From assembly GCA_034336665.1 (NCBI GenBank), contig CM067570.1, forward strand, positions 12,050,002 to 12,114,001: DNA of 64,000 nt, in the 5' to 3' direction. Positions 28,301 through 43,300 of this stretch are shown here, piece by piece. The DNA is from Luscinia megarhynchos (Eukaryota > Chordata > Aves > Passeriformes > Turdidae). The notes beneath the pieces were generated by a model. That model saw only the letters and a list, made by a program, of their open reading frames with translations. It had not been told where the DNA came from and did not search any database. A program made the translations under genes and the position numbers. The number at the start of each line of letters is the position of its first letter. The first letter of the stretch is position 1.

Positions 28301-31300
28301 CAGATAAACCCATGCATCACCTTGTGAGTTCAGACCAAGCTCTTTCTAGAAGTCAGTCAAAAATAGTCAGACAAAATACAAAGCACAAACTTCAGATACA
28401 TAACCTATAATTTTGAAAAATAAAATCAATTATATCGGCCGCTCACTGAAACCAGGTATCAGTTAGGGCCAGAAACCTATCATATTGTTTAGTTCCAGAC
28501 TCAAGTAATTTTTCAATGGACATCTGGCTTCTTTAAGAGTAAAAGAAAATCTTGAACAGCTTCTTTGGCTGACAAAGGATCAAGATCACAAAAACATGCT
28601 GGATGGCATTAAGAGCTTGATACCAGCTATTGGTATTACTACAGCCAAGGGGGCAACTAAACAGAACCAGAGAAGTTTAGGGAAACATCTAGAAAAGCTA
28701 AACTACTGAATCATTCTCAAGCAGCTTCAAAGCATAAAAGGGAAGCAGCATATAGAGCAGACAGAACAAAGCAAGACACAGTGGAAAAACCTGCTATTGA
28801 AGTAATGGCTCAGGGGGCTTCTAATGAAGAAGTCCTACATATAACACACTTTTCCCTCACTAAATCATAAAAATACAATGGAAAAAACACTACTCCAGTG
28901 GATATACGCTCCAGCCATATGATTGTTAGAATACTCCACCAGCTTCCACTCAAGATTGTATTACACTACCACTGGAAAACGATTGTGACATTCAACTGCT
29001 TCATCTCACTTCATTTAAGTGATTTATTTAAACACAGATACAATCTAATAAAAGTAGGCAAATCATTCTTTACTTATGTTGATGCCTTTAAGATATGCCA
29101 AGTCAGCGAATAAATTTAATAGGTGATTACGAGATAAGGCACTTGCACTTTTGAGGACAGTTGCAATTAAAAGCTCTCAACATTCATTAGCAGTATTTGA
29201 AAAATATCTTCTAAGGATTATATAAATGTGTATGCAGCCTAGTTGGGGAAAAAATAAAACCAGTGGAAAATTCTTTTTCCAAGTCCACTAACTTAATATT
29301 CTACAGCATCTCAGCTTTGCATTCAAATAAAAGCAGTTTCTCAGATGTACAATTTGTTATATATTTACACACCAGTTTGAAACACATCATCAGCATACCA
29401 TGAATGTATTTCCCCTGCCATATTGTAAATAGGTGATTGAAAATATGCACTCAAAGAACTAGACCAGAGATATTTTACATACCAAATGTGCAATCACTGA
29501 GTCACTTCACCTAGTTTCTGCTGCCTAAAGACAGTCATTTAGGCTCCCTTCATTGTTAATGGGAGTGAAAACAAAAGCAAAAGAAAGAATATACACCAGA
29601 GAGCAACTTAAGCCATCCTAAAACATACTTCCTGTTCGTGCAAGATGCTTCTGCCTTTGCACTTTTGTAGGTGTAATTATTATTACAGAGGAAATCTAAT
29701 GATGAGCTTTGGAGAGCCAAGTATCAAGAAACAGAAAATATGTTCTTTTAACCTTAAGTGAAGCTGAATATAGGTGAGATGAATCTTATCCTATGAATCT
29801 AGTCAGGGAAAGAAACTCTGGAAACAATAATTTTAATATTAACTGTGATTAAAAAATTAGTTTAAGTATGACTTCTTTGGAAGCCAAATTTGAGCTTTGA
29901 TCTTAAGATATTCATGACTTGGAATAAATGAAAATTAAGTTCTTGCCACCAGTTTTCATCTGATACACAAAGTTTAAAGAAAAACACTACAAGGCTTTTT
30001 AATTTCTTGGCTTGGATAAGATGTCTCAGAAGAGAAATTACATTAATTATATAAACTACATTCTCATGAAAGTAACAATATGTAGAGTACTAAAAAGCAA
30101 CAGAGAAACAAAATGAGAAAGCTATCTTTGTATTACCTTCTATTGTAAGATTTCTTTTCTGCAGAAAATAGAGGAAATACTCAAGTACACAGTATCCAAT
30201 CCTATTTTATATCTAGGTGTCTTAATCTTCAAGGTCCTGAACTCTGCTACCACAGCATTTTCATCAAGTTCTAACTTGGAAAACAACTGCAGTTCATAAA
30301 TTCTGAATTCCAAAAAAATCCCAAATTCTCATTGCATATGCAAAGACAACTTTCCTGCAACTGTAATATAAGTTATACACACTGGTATCAAGACAAAATT
30401 TAACCTCAGCCTGCCTTTGAGAACAAGTCTGTAGCTCCAGTGGGGTTTTACAAAAATGCTGTGTTATCCCAATACAACATTCCCCCTCCACCTTTTTTGT
30501 ATCATCACTTTTCTGCTCATATTGCTTATCTGCTCACATTGACAGACACTCCTGTTCACTTCATGATTTTAAAGGATCTGCTTTTAAGATGCACCTGTTG
30601 TACACCTGTATGACTCGTGTTTTCAGCACTAGTACCAGTCACTAGACATTGGCCTGATCTGACAGAACAGGTGCGTTTCTCTTGTTTAACCACATTGTCT
30701 CAAAACTCAGAACAGTCCTATAGTACTCTTTTGTGGGGTGACTTTATGAGGCTTGTATCCCCAATTGTCTGTTCTGCTCATGCTGGATATTGAGTGCTGC
30801 ACCTTTAAGATTGGTGCAAAGGGGGAGAAAAGAAGCGCAGAGTTTGTTATCAGTTTGGGTTTCCTCCCAAGTTTTGCCCTAAACCAGGACATACTCAACA
30901 TACATTTCTGCCTAGAGTAATCTTTTATATCTAGTCTGTAACTCTGCATTTCAGGTCTTCAAATCATAGAATCACAGAACATAAAGGGTTGGAAGAGACC
31001 TTAAAGATCTTCTAATCCCAACCCACCTGCCATGGGCAGAGACACCTCCCACCAGACCAGGTTGTTCAACCTGGCCTTGAACACTTAGAGGGCTAGGGCA
31101 TCCACAACCTGTTCCAGTGTCTCACCACCCTCACAGTAAATCTTTTCAGATGCAAGAATTGCACAAAACCTCTTAACTAATCTGGTAAATTAATCACGTA
31201 GTCATATTTTTTAATAAACTCCTCCATCTTTCCCCAGTGCTACGTTTGTGATGGAAGCTCATCTCTCAGGGGCACAGAACAATCCATCTCTTGCTGAATT

Positions 31301-34300
31301 AAATGCACAGTAGTCCTGTGGTGCTTCTTGGGGTAGCAAACACACACCTCAAGCAGTGAAACATTCATCCCCAGCCTTTTCCACAAGAAATTCAGAAGTA
31401 GGCATAAAAATTTACCATATGTAACTTAGAACTACAAAGAATTCTTATCTCTTCAGTTTAAATATAAGTAATAAAGTCATCATGTATTACCAAATCTGAA
31501 TAATACAAATCAACATGTTTATCAAACATGAATTTACAACATATACACAACTGAAGTGGCATTAAGCATTACCTTTAGTTTTAGTTTGTTTTTTCATTAA
31601 ATTTAAATTTAATATTGATTTACTTTCAACCTTTTCCACATTTGTCTTACATAAACAAGTTATATTTCCTGCATAAAAATGTAAAACTAAAAGTATCTAA
31701 TATATAAGAAAACAAATTAAAAAGAAAACCTATAAAGCACTGCAATGGTCTATCTGAAACATGAAACAGCCAGAATATTGGTGACACTGGACTTTCAATT
31801 GCAGACAAAGCCAAGAATCAACATAGTATCAGTGTAATGCAGGCATGCAATAGAAGAAATTTCACTGCTTTCAGATCAAATTTAAGACAGTACTCACCAA
31901 TTCTTTCCTAAGTTGAATAAAAAACTGCTTGCACTTGAAAGAAATTTTTACAATCTTCAACCTAAATGAAAAATAAAACCACAATACTATAACATTTCAT
32001 GAGCTGTGTATTTACATTATCCATCAAATTCACTTGTTTACATCCTAAACCTAAGGCAGTTGCTAATTTTGGTACCTTTTCCCCATTCCAAAGCCCAAAG
32101 AGCTTTTCTATCCCCAGGTCATTCCAAGCAGATGTTCTCTTTTCTGAGGCTGCTTTCATTATCCCTTAGAATATGAAAAAATCCTTTGAACTTCACCTGA
32201 TCCCTGAAAGAAATTCTTTCTCTATGTTCTTACATGTCTTTATATACAACTAGAACTTGCTTTAGTAAAATAGCTAAGATAAGATGTAAGCACAGAGATA
32301 GGGCTCACAGCCTTAAAACAAATGTTCACACTACTAGGAAGAAAAAACCATTTACATCATCACATGACAGGGAAAAATCTGCCTGTAGAAATGTTCACCT
32401 TTCAGGTCATCTATAAACATATGAAATACTGACAGTAATTCCAGACTGTTTTGGATGGTCACTGTAGTAGTGGTTCTACAAAATGGGAAAAGACTGGCTG
32501 TATTTTTATCACAATCTAATGACATGCTTTTTCAAAGAAATATAATATTAGGATAGTCCATATATTTTGTTAAATACACAGGAGTATCACTTTGGTCAAG
32601 AAAAAAGGGAGGTTCAAATTGTAAACAAAACCACAGTAACATTTAATTACTTGAAAAATGAACAACTGAAAACATTACTGCAAACTGACCGGAATTACTA
32701 CTTGCATATTTATCATTTGCTGAACAAAAAACCCTTTAGACCAGGAAGAATGAGAAGCAGAACATTAACAGACACCTAAGTTGGATATCTATATATAGAA
32801 CTTATCTTCTTAACTAAATCAAATGAAGACGTTTTTCTCCAGGGGATTATTCAGAGCAGGAACCCTAAATGGGATGTCCTAATTTGTTGGGAGAGTCTTT
32901 ATCTGCAGTAGCATAAAGACACTCTGAGAACATTAGTGTTTAAATTATGCTTATTTACATCTTTTTCCCATTTCTTTTTTTTTTTCCCAGCCTTAGTATT
33001 AGTTTAACAGTTAATAATAATAATAATAAAAGCAGCAGCAATAACTGTCCTATTTGTTAGTTTGGCTTTTTTTTTAATTCTTAACAAATTCTTGCTATCA
33101 GAGTTAGTTTCTCAAGGATTTGAAACTTAAAGGGGAGTTACATCTTATCTACTGAATTAAAATTATTCCCCTGGCAATACATCAATCTTCTTAGAAGCTC
33201 CTGTGACAAAAAATTGTTTAAGGGTAATGAAGGATGGGTCTTATATCTGCTGGATAGGACATACACTAGCGATTATTAACAGTCTGACTGTGGGAAAAAC
33301 AGAAAAAAAATGGACTATTTAGGCTGCAATTAATCAACAAATATGTTATTACTTATTTTTCTAACATTTTGGTGTACAGTACAATTAAAAGAACATTTTA
33401 ATATATATCTTTTCTAAAAAGGGAGCTCCATACACTTTGGAACATATCAGACTTACTTAGCAATTATTCAGTTTATAAAAACATATACTATCTTGCACTC
33501 TTTGGGGTTTCCTCTTCTGCTAAAAAAATTACAGCCCTTGGTGATTTACAGACTCAAGGAGAGAAAGAATAATACATACAGGGTTTTAATCCCATCCCAT
33601 AATTTAGGCCCACAGAATGAGGTCAGCTGACTTTTAAGCCTGAAACCATTTGGAACAGACTCAAAGCTGTAACACTAAACCAATAAGGTCTAACTCAACT
33701 GAAAAGAGTCATCATTCAAGTACAAAGAAATGACTCAGCAAAGCTGATTCCCAGCTATTTCAAGAAAATACAGCAGATAAGAGTTCCTATGCACTGCTAA
33801 TACCCTGCTAGGCACTGAATGAGCATATCCATACCTAGCCCAAGGAAAAGGCATGTCTGCCTACGCTTCCTTTCTCTGACTGTTGGCAATGCTGCATATC
33901 CAAGGAAAAGCATAGAACAGGCAGGCATCAACACTATTTTTCTGGTATGGTTTTCCCATCTACAGTCACTTCAGACATCCTAAATAATGTAATATATCTT
34001 TATAAATGAAGAGATATTAAAATCCTAGTCTAAAATGCAGATTGCACTCAAATACATGGAAGTATGCTCGTGATACCAAGCCCTGGTTCTCACAAGGGCT
34101 TTGCCATCTCAACCCTTGGGAGAGTGATTAGGCAGGACATCAGCAATCTAGGAAACTTCTTGAGCAAGACCTCTTTGACACAGGTTCTGGACCAGTCACC
34201 CAGGGAAGATGTTCCTGATAACTCAACTCACAAACAAGAAAGGATTGTCCAGATTTAGTAGCCAAAGACAAACTTGCTCCAGCAGCTGTGAGATGGCAAA

Positions 34301-37300
34301 GCTAAAGATCTTAAAGAAGTGGAAGGATGCAGCAGGCTAAACCATGGGTTCAGGAGAGAGGAACTCAAGTTTGTTCAGAGTCCTGGTGGGCACTTGGGTT
34401 ACAGGAACAGAGGACAGGTAGTCAGTCTTAAAGGACAATCTTCTCAATCCAGAACAACCCCGATGTGCTTGAAAACATGCAAGCATGAGAAGAGGCCAGC
34501 CAAGATGCAGTCAGAAATGCTGACTGGGCTCAGACACAAAAGGAAGTGTACAAGGTGTGTAAGCAGGATCACATGACCAAGGAGGAACACACTATCACCT
34601 AATCATTCAGGGATAAAACTAGGAAATCCACAGCACAACTGCAGTTGCAACCTGCAGTGGATGCAAAAGGCAACAAAGCTTTCCAGAGATACATCAACCA
34701 CAAACAGATTAAGGAAAGCAAGTTTCCAAATGCTGAACAGGTGGTCTAGTAGTAAATGAAAGGCTGATGTACTCCATGATCTTCGCCTTTGGTCTTCAAT
34801 CTCCTTGGATTCCCAGGTCTCTGTGCCTGGTAGCAAAGTCTAGGGAAAGGAAGAATTATATACAATACAGGAAGATCAAGTTAGGACACATGGGATAAAA
34901 GGCAGTGTCCTTTGTCTTCCCCTGTTCCTCACTTGTCTTCCTTCTGTTTAATTTCTCCCCATGATCAAAAGGTTCATAATGAGCAATTTAGATATAATAT
35001 CAAATAAAGAGTGAGAGGGCAAAGATATTTTACTTGAATCTTCTGTAAGCAATACAGCTAAATCTTTATGCCCTCCCACATACATGCATTTCAATCCTTT
35101 CACATGTCTCAAAACTCAGGAGTACTGAAAAACAGGTATCCAAATATCTACTATAGCCATAAAGCACTGAGAAGAACATTACACGGCTCCAGTTTCATAG
35201 GAGAATTCATTTCAAGAATCAGTGGAAGCAAAAAGAAGTAGTATCAATACTAGTGTACAAGAGAAGCAGCATGATTATGGATAGAAAGAAAGGGTAATAA
35301 GTCTATTATTGAGCTATATTGTGGAAATTGGTATTTTAGATTAGTACTCATAGCAAAAGAAAGCCTCTAACAGGGTGAAATGGGGAAGGGTGGTTCTTTT
35401 TTTTTTTTTTTTTGTAAAGACCAATTATGTTGGTAACTATAGTCTTCACAGCAAGAAATTAATATCCCTGGTATCAGCTGATATGGTCGAATACAAAGAA
35501 AAACTGCTTAGGTAATTACACACACAAAAAACCACACTAAGATTTAGATCAGCATCCCTGGCATGCAAACAATATGAAGCAGAACTCACAGAAACCTCCA
35601 ACTTTCATTAGGGACATGTAGCTTAATTATGACTTAGATTGTACATACTCAGTAATTTACCAGTGCGCTTTACACAATGTATTTCTACTATTGCTGTTCT
35701 CCCAAAAATAACAGCAGTAAAATCAGACTGAAATAAAACCTTCTTGATTATTACAGCACTCTATTTATAAAGCAGCTTTAGCCTAGAAATGGCTCCAACA
35801 TTTAAAACTCTCACCACATGAAGGATATCTTTCCTGGAACGTGTCACTGTTATAAGGGCAGGTCTGACTGAGTGGTACAGTAGTTTCAGGTTTATCATTG
35901 TAAGATCCAGTTTTAATTTACCCAATAACCATGAAGGTTGGAAATTTACATGCTTTATAATTGTCTCAGACTTACTTTTCTTCAAATGCATACAGGTAAA
36001 ATGTTCAACCACGTTCAGTTGTACTGGCTGCAGATAACACTTGGATATAGTTGTTTTTTCTTTCTCTACAAAAATCAACTAAAATTCAACCAATGACACT
36101 GCTTCTCAGCTTGGTACACACCACAAAGTAAGTAACATCCTACAATAAACCTTGAGATGAAGCTCAGCACAGAAAACCAGAATATCTCAGAAATTCACTG
36201 GGTTGCAGAAAAGATCAGCAGCAAATAAAAATGCAAAATCAGTAGCAAATGAACAGTTCTGAATTCTGATCTTTTCTCTAGAATGAACAGCTTTTGTGCC
36301 TGGTGAACTAATGTCTGTTATGATAATCATATATGGCTGACTTCACCCACTCAGAATGCAGCTACAGCAGCTCAGCAACACAAGTAATAAGGCTGTCAAA
36401 GTGGATTCCAAACCAGCAAAGGAAACCAAGGGAAGGTCACCTCTGCGGGAACTAAGAAAGGCATTTCCAGAAAGGTGACATAACTTATGTAGAGCACCAG
36501 AGGTTACAGAGCACTTCTAAAGAGCACTACAGCAGTCACAGTTCTCATAGATCTTTCCTGACCTGATATAAATAACAGGATCCTAACTTAAGCAGACTGA
36601 TAAATAAGGTAGGATATTTAATGGGAATAACTCTCTTTACAGAACAGATTTAAAAATTATTTCAGTTAAGAGAAGGAATAAATGACAGCATTTTCTGCAG
36701 TAAATGCGCTTTTTTGACCATATCATGAAAATGGTTCTTTACAGATGAAGAGATGACAATATGCTGAATGCTCCACCTCAGTTATTCACAAGTACCATAA
36801 CTACACTAAATTTCAAACACACAGTACAACTACTTTATAGGTCATTAAACAGAGCAGTCAATCTCCAGGTTGATATATTTTAGTTCTGCTGTCTCTTGAA
36901 AGACTGTAAGCTAGACCATCACACTGGCCCAGCTATATAGTTAATTAAATGTAAAGTATGCTTAAACTCCTGAAGGAAAAGAGGACTGAAATTCATTACG
37001 GTTTCATTAGAGTTTCAAAGTTGTTTAACAGCACAGCATTCAGACCAGCCCACCACAAAACTCCCCAAAGCAGGATATGATACAACTTAAGTTTCAGTCT
37101 CTTTAAGAGTGGTAAAAATATCTTGAAACAGCAAATAAAATCATTAAACAACTGTTCTTACCACTGAAAGGTGTTAATTCGTACTCTGTTCTTAAAAATT
37201 AGTATTCCACCTGACATCACTCCAATCATTATTTCATTGTTACTCTGATCCTTTAAAAGAAAAGAGAAAATTACTTGAAGAACTGTATAAAAAGATTTTG

Positions 37301-40300
37301 AAACCTCATATATATTTATTCTCATCTCTCTCTAAATATACAAATTCATGTGAAAGGAAATGTGTTTGAATAAGACAAATAAGAGATTAAATTATTCTCT
37401 CCTATTTAGGACAAACCCAAATGTTTGCTCTGAGTTCCTTATAAGCTACCACAAAATTTTGGTTTATCAAGTTAGATCGTCTGTCTTTCACTGACTTTGA
37501 AGAAATAAATATGAGAATATTCTGGTTTATTAAGAATAGCAGCACTAATAGACTGGCTTGGCATTTGCTACACTAAAAGCAACCAGCAACTTCAATTCCT
37601 ACCTGAAAGGAAATTGCAATCTCAGAACACAGATAGGAAAGACTCTAAAACAAACAATATTGTCAGCATATTTAAACAGCACATTTTTCTTGAAATATCT
37701 TTGCACTCTAATGAAGCACCTGCTAAAGAACTCTCAATGTGTGTGCAATAGCAGTAGATACAGTGAACAGTTAAGAGGGGAAATTTCAAATTCTCTTCCA
37801 ATTTTCTGGCTGAGAAGTTGGTTGGAACCAAACGAAATATTTTCAAAGCTGACAGATCCTTAAATATCAAATGCACATTCAACAAGCACATTTTTCTTAC
37901 TCACCAGTAGCCAACTGAACTGGCATTTAAGGCAACAAAGCTCAACTTGATTAACACACAGATAACTAAGCACAAACACCCTCACTAGAGTGAAACAGTA
38001 GATATTCAATCAGTAAATCCCAGTGAGGCACCTAATATAATATTTTTTCTTTTATCTTTCTCTTTAAAAAAAAAGCCAGGAAGGCTCACTAAAAAGAAAA
38101 GTGTATTTTTGCATAAATCTCAGAGGAATACATTTTTACATTGCAACACTAGTTTGCCCAAACTTACCCTTGCATAGTGCAATTCAACTCCATAAAGTTC
38201 TAAGGTACGTGCTGTATTGAGATAATTGAACTCTGCTTCTGCAGGAGACAACCCTCTGAAAGAAAGCAACTAAATCAGAAATCTTCAAACATGAACTCCC
38301 ACATCAGGCTCCCCAAGTGAGTGCAGACAGAAAATCTGCATTCATTTTACTACTTCTATCCCCACTCTGAAATCTGAATTTTCTTTCTCATGGTAGGCAG
38401 ACTGTAACCCAAAAGTTTTAACAGAAAAGAACTTGTGTTTCTGAAAGATCAAAAGTTTTGACAAGAGCCTGCTATGCATTTTATTTTAATGCACTTTATA
38501 ATTTAGATGTTTATGGAGCCCTAGAATCTGGAAATTAGTTTCACAATCCTGTATTTGGCGTTCATAATTTCAACTTAAATTACCATCAACTCACTCAAAT
38601 GTCTTTACGCTAGCTAAGAGAATTTTCTAAGCTTTTATCTTAAATTTAACATAACATTCTGTAGTTCTGAAAGCAAACAATGTGACCCAATCAAGCAAAT
38701 GTTTTATAAATATTGCTTACATTTTGTTAAATTTAACTAACAAAAGGCACATAAGTTCTAAAATAGTAAGGAACCATCACTGCAAAGTACCACAATGTTA
38801 CATACTGAAAAAAAAAATATTTTCCATTGCTTCATTGCCTTTTCCTCTTTCTGAAAGGTCACAGACTCACACACAGGAAAGAGCAGATATTGAAGAAAAG
38901 GACTTTGTTACTTCTAAAGTAACTCTTTTACTGATGAGAGCATCATGAAAACAAAGCCTTTATGCTCAGAACATTCCCAAAGACTGAAAAAAAATCTTAA
39001 AGAAACTATATCTGGCTAAGTTACTATTCTGCATAGTACACAGAAATACTGGTTTCATAGTAACTTTAACTTAGCATGTTCATTATATCACAACTTAGAT
39101 ACAGATAGTCTGTATAGACCACCAATGGTATTCAATATACAGGTATTTAATCTACCAAAAAAAAAAAGTCACATTGTCTTAAAAGAAACAATCAAAACCA
39201 ACCAACCAAAAAACCCAACACCCCACCCACCCCGAAACCTTTAAGAAAAAATACTATTTTGTTTTATATAATAGCACAGCATCAGCAGTCAGGATTTGAC
39301 AAAGTCAGTATCTTCTGATGTAAATCCTTACATGTGCTGCTGATGTAATTTTGCTATTTCTTTTTCAAAGTCTTGAGGCTGGCTAGGGATGAAAGAATAT
39401 TCTGAGAGGTAGCCTGGCAAGTTTTCTGAATGGTTGTAGTCTCCCAGCTCGGCTAAAATATTAAAAAGAGAGGTTATTGTTTATCACTGATGTACTTGGC
39501 ATTGTGCAATGCCCCCAAATTCACATGAGTCTGCTCCCACATAATTTATGATCCACAGCAAAGAAAAACAGAGAACACATTTGAACTCCTGTTTTCTCTT
39601 TTTCAATAAATAGTCACATTCTCAGTGAATATCATGGAGATTATTTAGAGAGAGCTTTGATTATGCACTTATGAAGGAAGTAGGTAAAGTGTTTAATTTT
39701 TAACAGACAAATTAATCCATAAATGCTGTCATTACAGCTAGCACTAAGTAGGCTATAAATGTAGGATTGTACTTAATTTTTCTCTTATTACCTTTGCTTG
39801 TTTTCATGTGATTACACAATTTTATTCTTTTAATACTACAACTACTATTTTGTCATGAAGATCTGCAAATTCCGGCCACTCATTCTGCACCAAGGTATAT
39901 TCAGAAGCATTAGAAAAATATTTTTTGCACACTCAATTGTATGTATGGAACAAAGTACACACATACATACACCTACATTGAAACTACGCTACTTGACACT
40001 ACTAAAAAGTGTGTTTACATAATTTGTAACACTTTCCTAAAATTCTAAGAAATAAATTGCAATCACATTTGTCAGAAAACAACATATAAACAACATTTGC
40101 TAAAATTCTTTGAGGCTTCCTAACTACAGCAAAAAAAAAAAAAAATAAAAATTCAGCTTTAAAGATCTGCAATCTGTGTAACACATTTACAGTGAGAGAG
40201 AAGAAACACAAAATGAAAAGTGGATAGATAACAGTGATATATCATGTTATGGGGTCCTGGGCAGGCCTAGTGGCAGTGACAAGACAGATGAAGGCACTTA

Positions 40301-43300
40301 AGGAACAGGAGGATGAAGAAAGGAAGGGAAGGTAGGAAAGAACTCTGGGTCACTTGTATCACCACAAAGATGTCCCACTTTAAATAATTTTAAAACTATA
40401 AAATTGGACCAGGTTTTATAACAGAATGCACTCCTTGCTGAAATCCAAGAGTACAGGATTGAGATCTGCCATTTACATGTATCTATAAAGAATCCAGGAA
40501 GTGTATTACTAGGCAGGTACAGGGATTATTAGATAGAGCTCTGCACACTGAAGAACTTAACAGTGGTAGAATTTTGTGGATAAATGTGAATACAATGCAC
40601 TGTGCATACCCACCACTTCTACAATATTTCAAAAAATCCCATATTGCATCCTTAATGCCCTAAAATGTTATCAAGTTTCCACAGTTCCTGTTATCAAACA
40701 CTTTAACTCTTCTAAGACAAGTCCCTATGGCATGACAGCATTTGCAGTACATTTTTCAGGTAGCTGAAATGTGGGAGTTTTGTTTAAGAGAAACTGTTCT
40801 ATTGAGTGACCTAGAAAAAGGTGACCATTGAGCAAAACCATGCATAAAACATGACATTAACATTACTATATATTTTTTATGAAAATATTAACATGGACAC
40901 TATTTCTCTGATATGTCCAAAGTATACAAAGTACTAATGTGGACCTAAGTACCTTTAACAGTAGAAAAACATATGAATGTGAATTAATAGATCAGAATTG
41001 CTTAATTTAAGCTTATGAAGAATAACTGAGTGAGGAAGAAAACTAAGTATCAGTTATCAAGACTCATCTACTTACTGGATGGCTTAAAATTGCCAAGACA
41101 GGTATTAAACTTTTTGGCCAGATAGCACCAGAACTTCTTTTCCACATCTATTTGGAGGTTCACTGTATAGCACGTTAAAAATGTTTTCATGTCTTAAGAA
41201 ATACTTTTTAATATCACTCTCAAGGCAAAAGCCACAATTCCATGCCTCAGAATACACAGGAATAAAAGAGTATTGATTTGGGGTTTTCTAACAGCAGGGC
41301 TTTAAGTATTTTTTCCATATCCAATTCAGCAAAACATGCTGGGGGAGGACAACCAATCAATTTCCTTAATCATGAGAAAATTAGCACCATGCCCACAGAC
41401 ACCACAATATAATGCTATACCAAGTACATTCTTCAGAAACTAATCAATAAGACTTTTTATGTATTTCAGTACTAACAAATACACGAACACTAATTATACT
41501 TACATTGAACAGCATAGGAAGCCAGAAGAGCAGCAGTATTATAAGGACAGGGCAATCTGTTTTGTTTTGAAAATGATAAATAAATAAAATTACATATTTC
41601 ATATGACATTATGCAGTTTGAAAAACCCTAGTCTTTTATAGCCTATGAACAAATTTGACAGGTAATTATTATAAACACTTCCACTTGCACAGACAGTGAT
41701 TTATTCTTAATATGTTTTTACTTTTGCAGGCAAAATCTCTCATTATTAAGTTTTTCTTGATCAGATTTACATTTAATGTTTAACACAAGAAAAATGTCTT
41801 ACCTTCCAGTAAGAATGTCCTGCTTAATTTGCAAAAAGTACTGGTACCTTATTTAGAAAAGCAAACAAAAAAACACTCTAATTAAAAAGAAAATAATTCC
41901 ATAATTTTTCATCAATTTAATGTAATTTTCTTTCAGTTAGTGCAAAACTAACACTTGACGTTTTGCTTGCTATTTCCTAAACTCTACTAGGAAAGAAATG
42001 AAACTTCGCTTAGTAAAATAATAATACAACTTGGTACATTAAATTACTTAGAGGCTGTGAAGTTATACATTATATTTCACTAAAAGGCTACAAATTTTAA
42101 AAATTCTTCCTGCTTTATACAGCAACCATAAGCTGTAGTTTGCATCTGCTTATGGAGGTACCCTCATAAGAATGATTTGTACTCCAGGTAGACAGAACTA
42201 ATTTTTTCCAGGTATTTGATACTGCTGTATTTTCATTTATACTAATTATCTTAGTATTTTTGAGTCACATTGTTATTACAAAAGTTGTGGAGTCTATTAT
42301 GTCAAACAACTCTTTATTAACTTCCCGTGAACTTTTAAAGTTTTCTTTTAACTATTATGTGAAAAAAAGCTTGTTTCAGAAATTCACCTAGTTTGCCCTT
42401 GCCCACTCTTTGAAGTCAGGAAGGAGAAGGATATAGCAAACAGAATGGCCAAACATTTTAAAACACAAACTATTTCCCACCAAACAGAGGGCAGCAGAAA
42501 CACCATGACTTAAAAACTCCAACAAGCCAGAAAGTACAAATAAATTTATCTCTAAATTACTTCCTTTGTTTCTCCAACAAAACCCAAGTATTTTGTTAAC
42601 ATCTCAGAATGAATCTTTTGTTCATTCAATTTAGCTCCCTCATATTTCACTCAGAGGTTTTAGAAAATCTGAGAAAAGTATAACATTTACATCATGTGGC
42701 AAATCACACTTGCTACAAAGCTTCACTGAACTAGAGATTACAATGGGGTACCAAACAAGATTTACCAAGGTGGCAGGATGCTAGCAAAAGCTTAAACATT
42801 CAGGAGAAAAATCCTTGTAACACAGCATAAAAGTCGCTGTAGAATTTCTCTATGTTGCCTTTTAAATGTTTTAATAAAAGTGTCACTGAATGGCAAATTT
42901 AAACATAACTCCTGCTTTCTTATAAATTTAAGCCCTACATTATTACTATTATAATAATCATCTGGTTTCTTTCATGTAGTTCTGATTCCAAAGCTGGGCT
43001 ATACCTATTTATTATAAACACCAACATTACTTATGAAAAGCACAAAATATTAAATATTTCCCAATAAAAACTTCAACAAAAAAATTAAAGCCAAAATATT
43101 TATTACACATAATATGAGTTCTCATAACTGTGTAGTCATCAGAAAGTAGATTATGTACCACTTTAAGGCTTTCACAAACATTTACAAATACACACAGAGA
43201 AATTCAATTATTTACAAGCTATATTACAGCAGAAAGGTAAAACATTCCATGTCTGTAAGAAAATGAGGGAAAACATTTGTGAACTGACCAGCAAAGATTA

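Larger units (their letters stand above)
31962..37161 (-). other. PTPN4 intron C9-C10
   Basis: 5200 bp. It holds a (TAA)n tract, a T17 run and an internal CR1-like segment around 34060-34905. No other gene or RNA recognised. Confidence 0.88.

Noticed and set aside
34064..34576. Two consecutive + frames (64 and 85 codons) as a broken gene
   Set aside because: They fall in the CR1-like block at 34060-34905 and share no recognisable protein domain.
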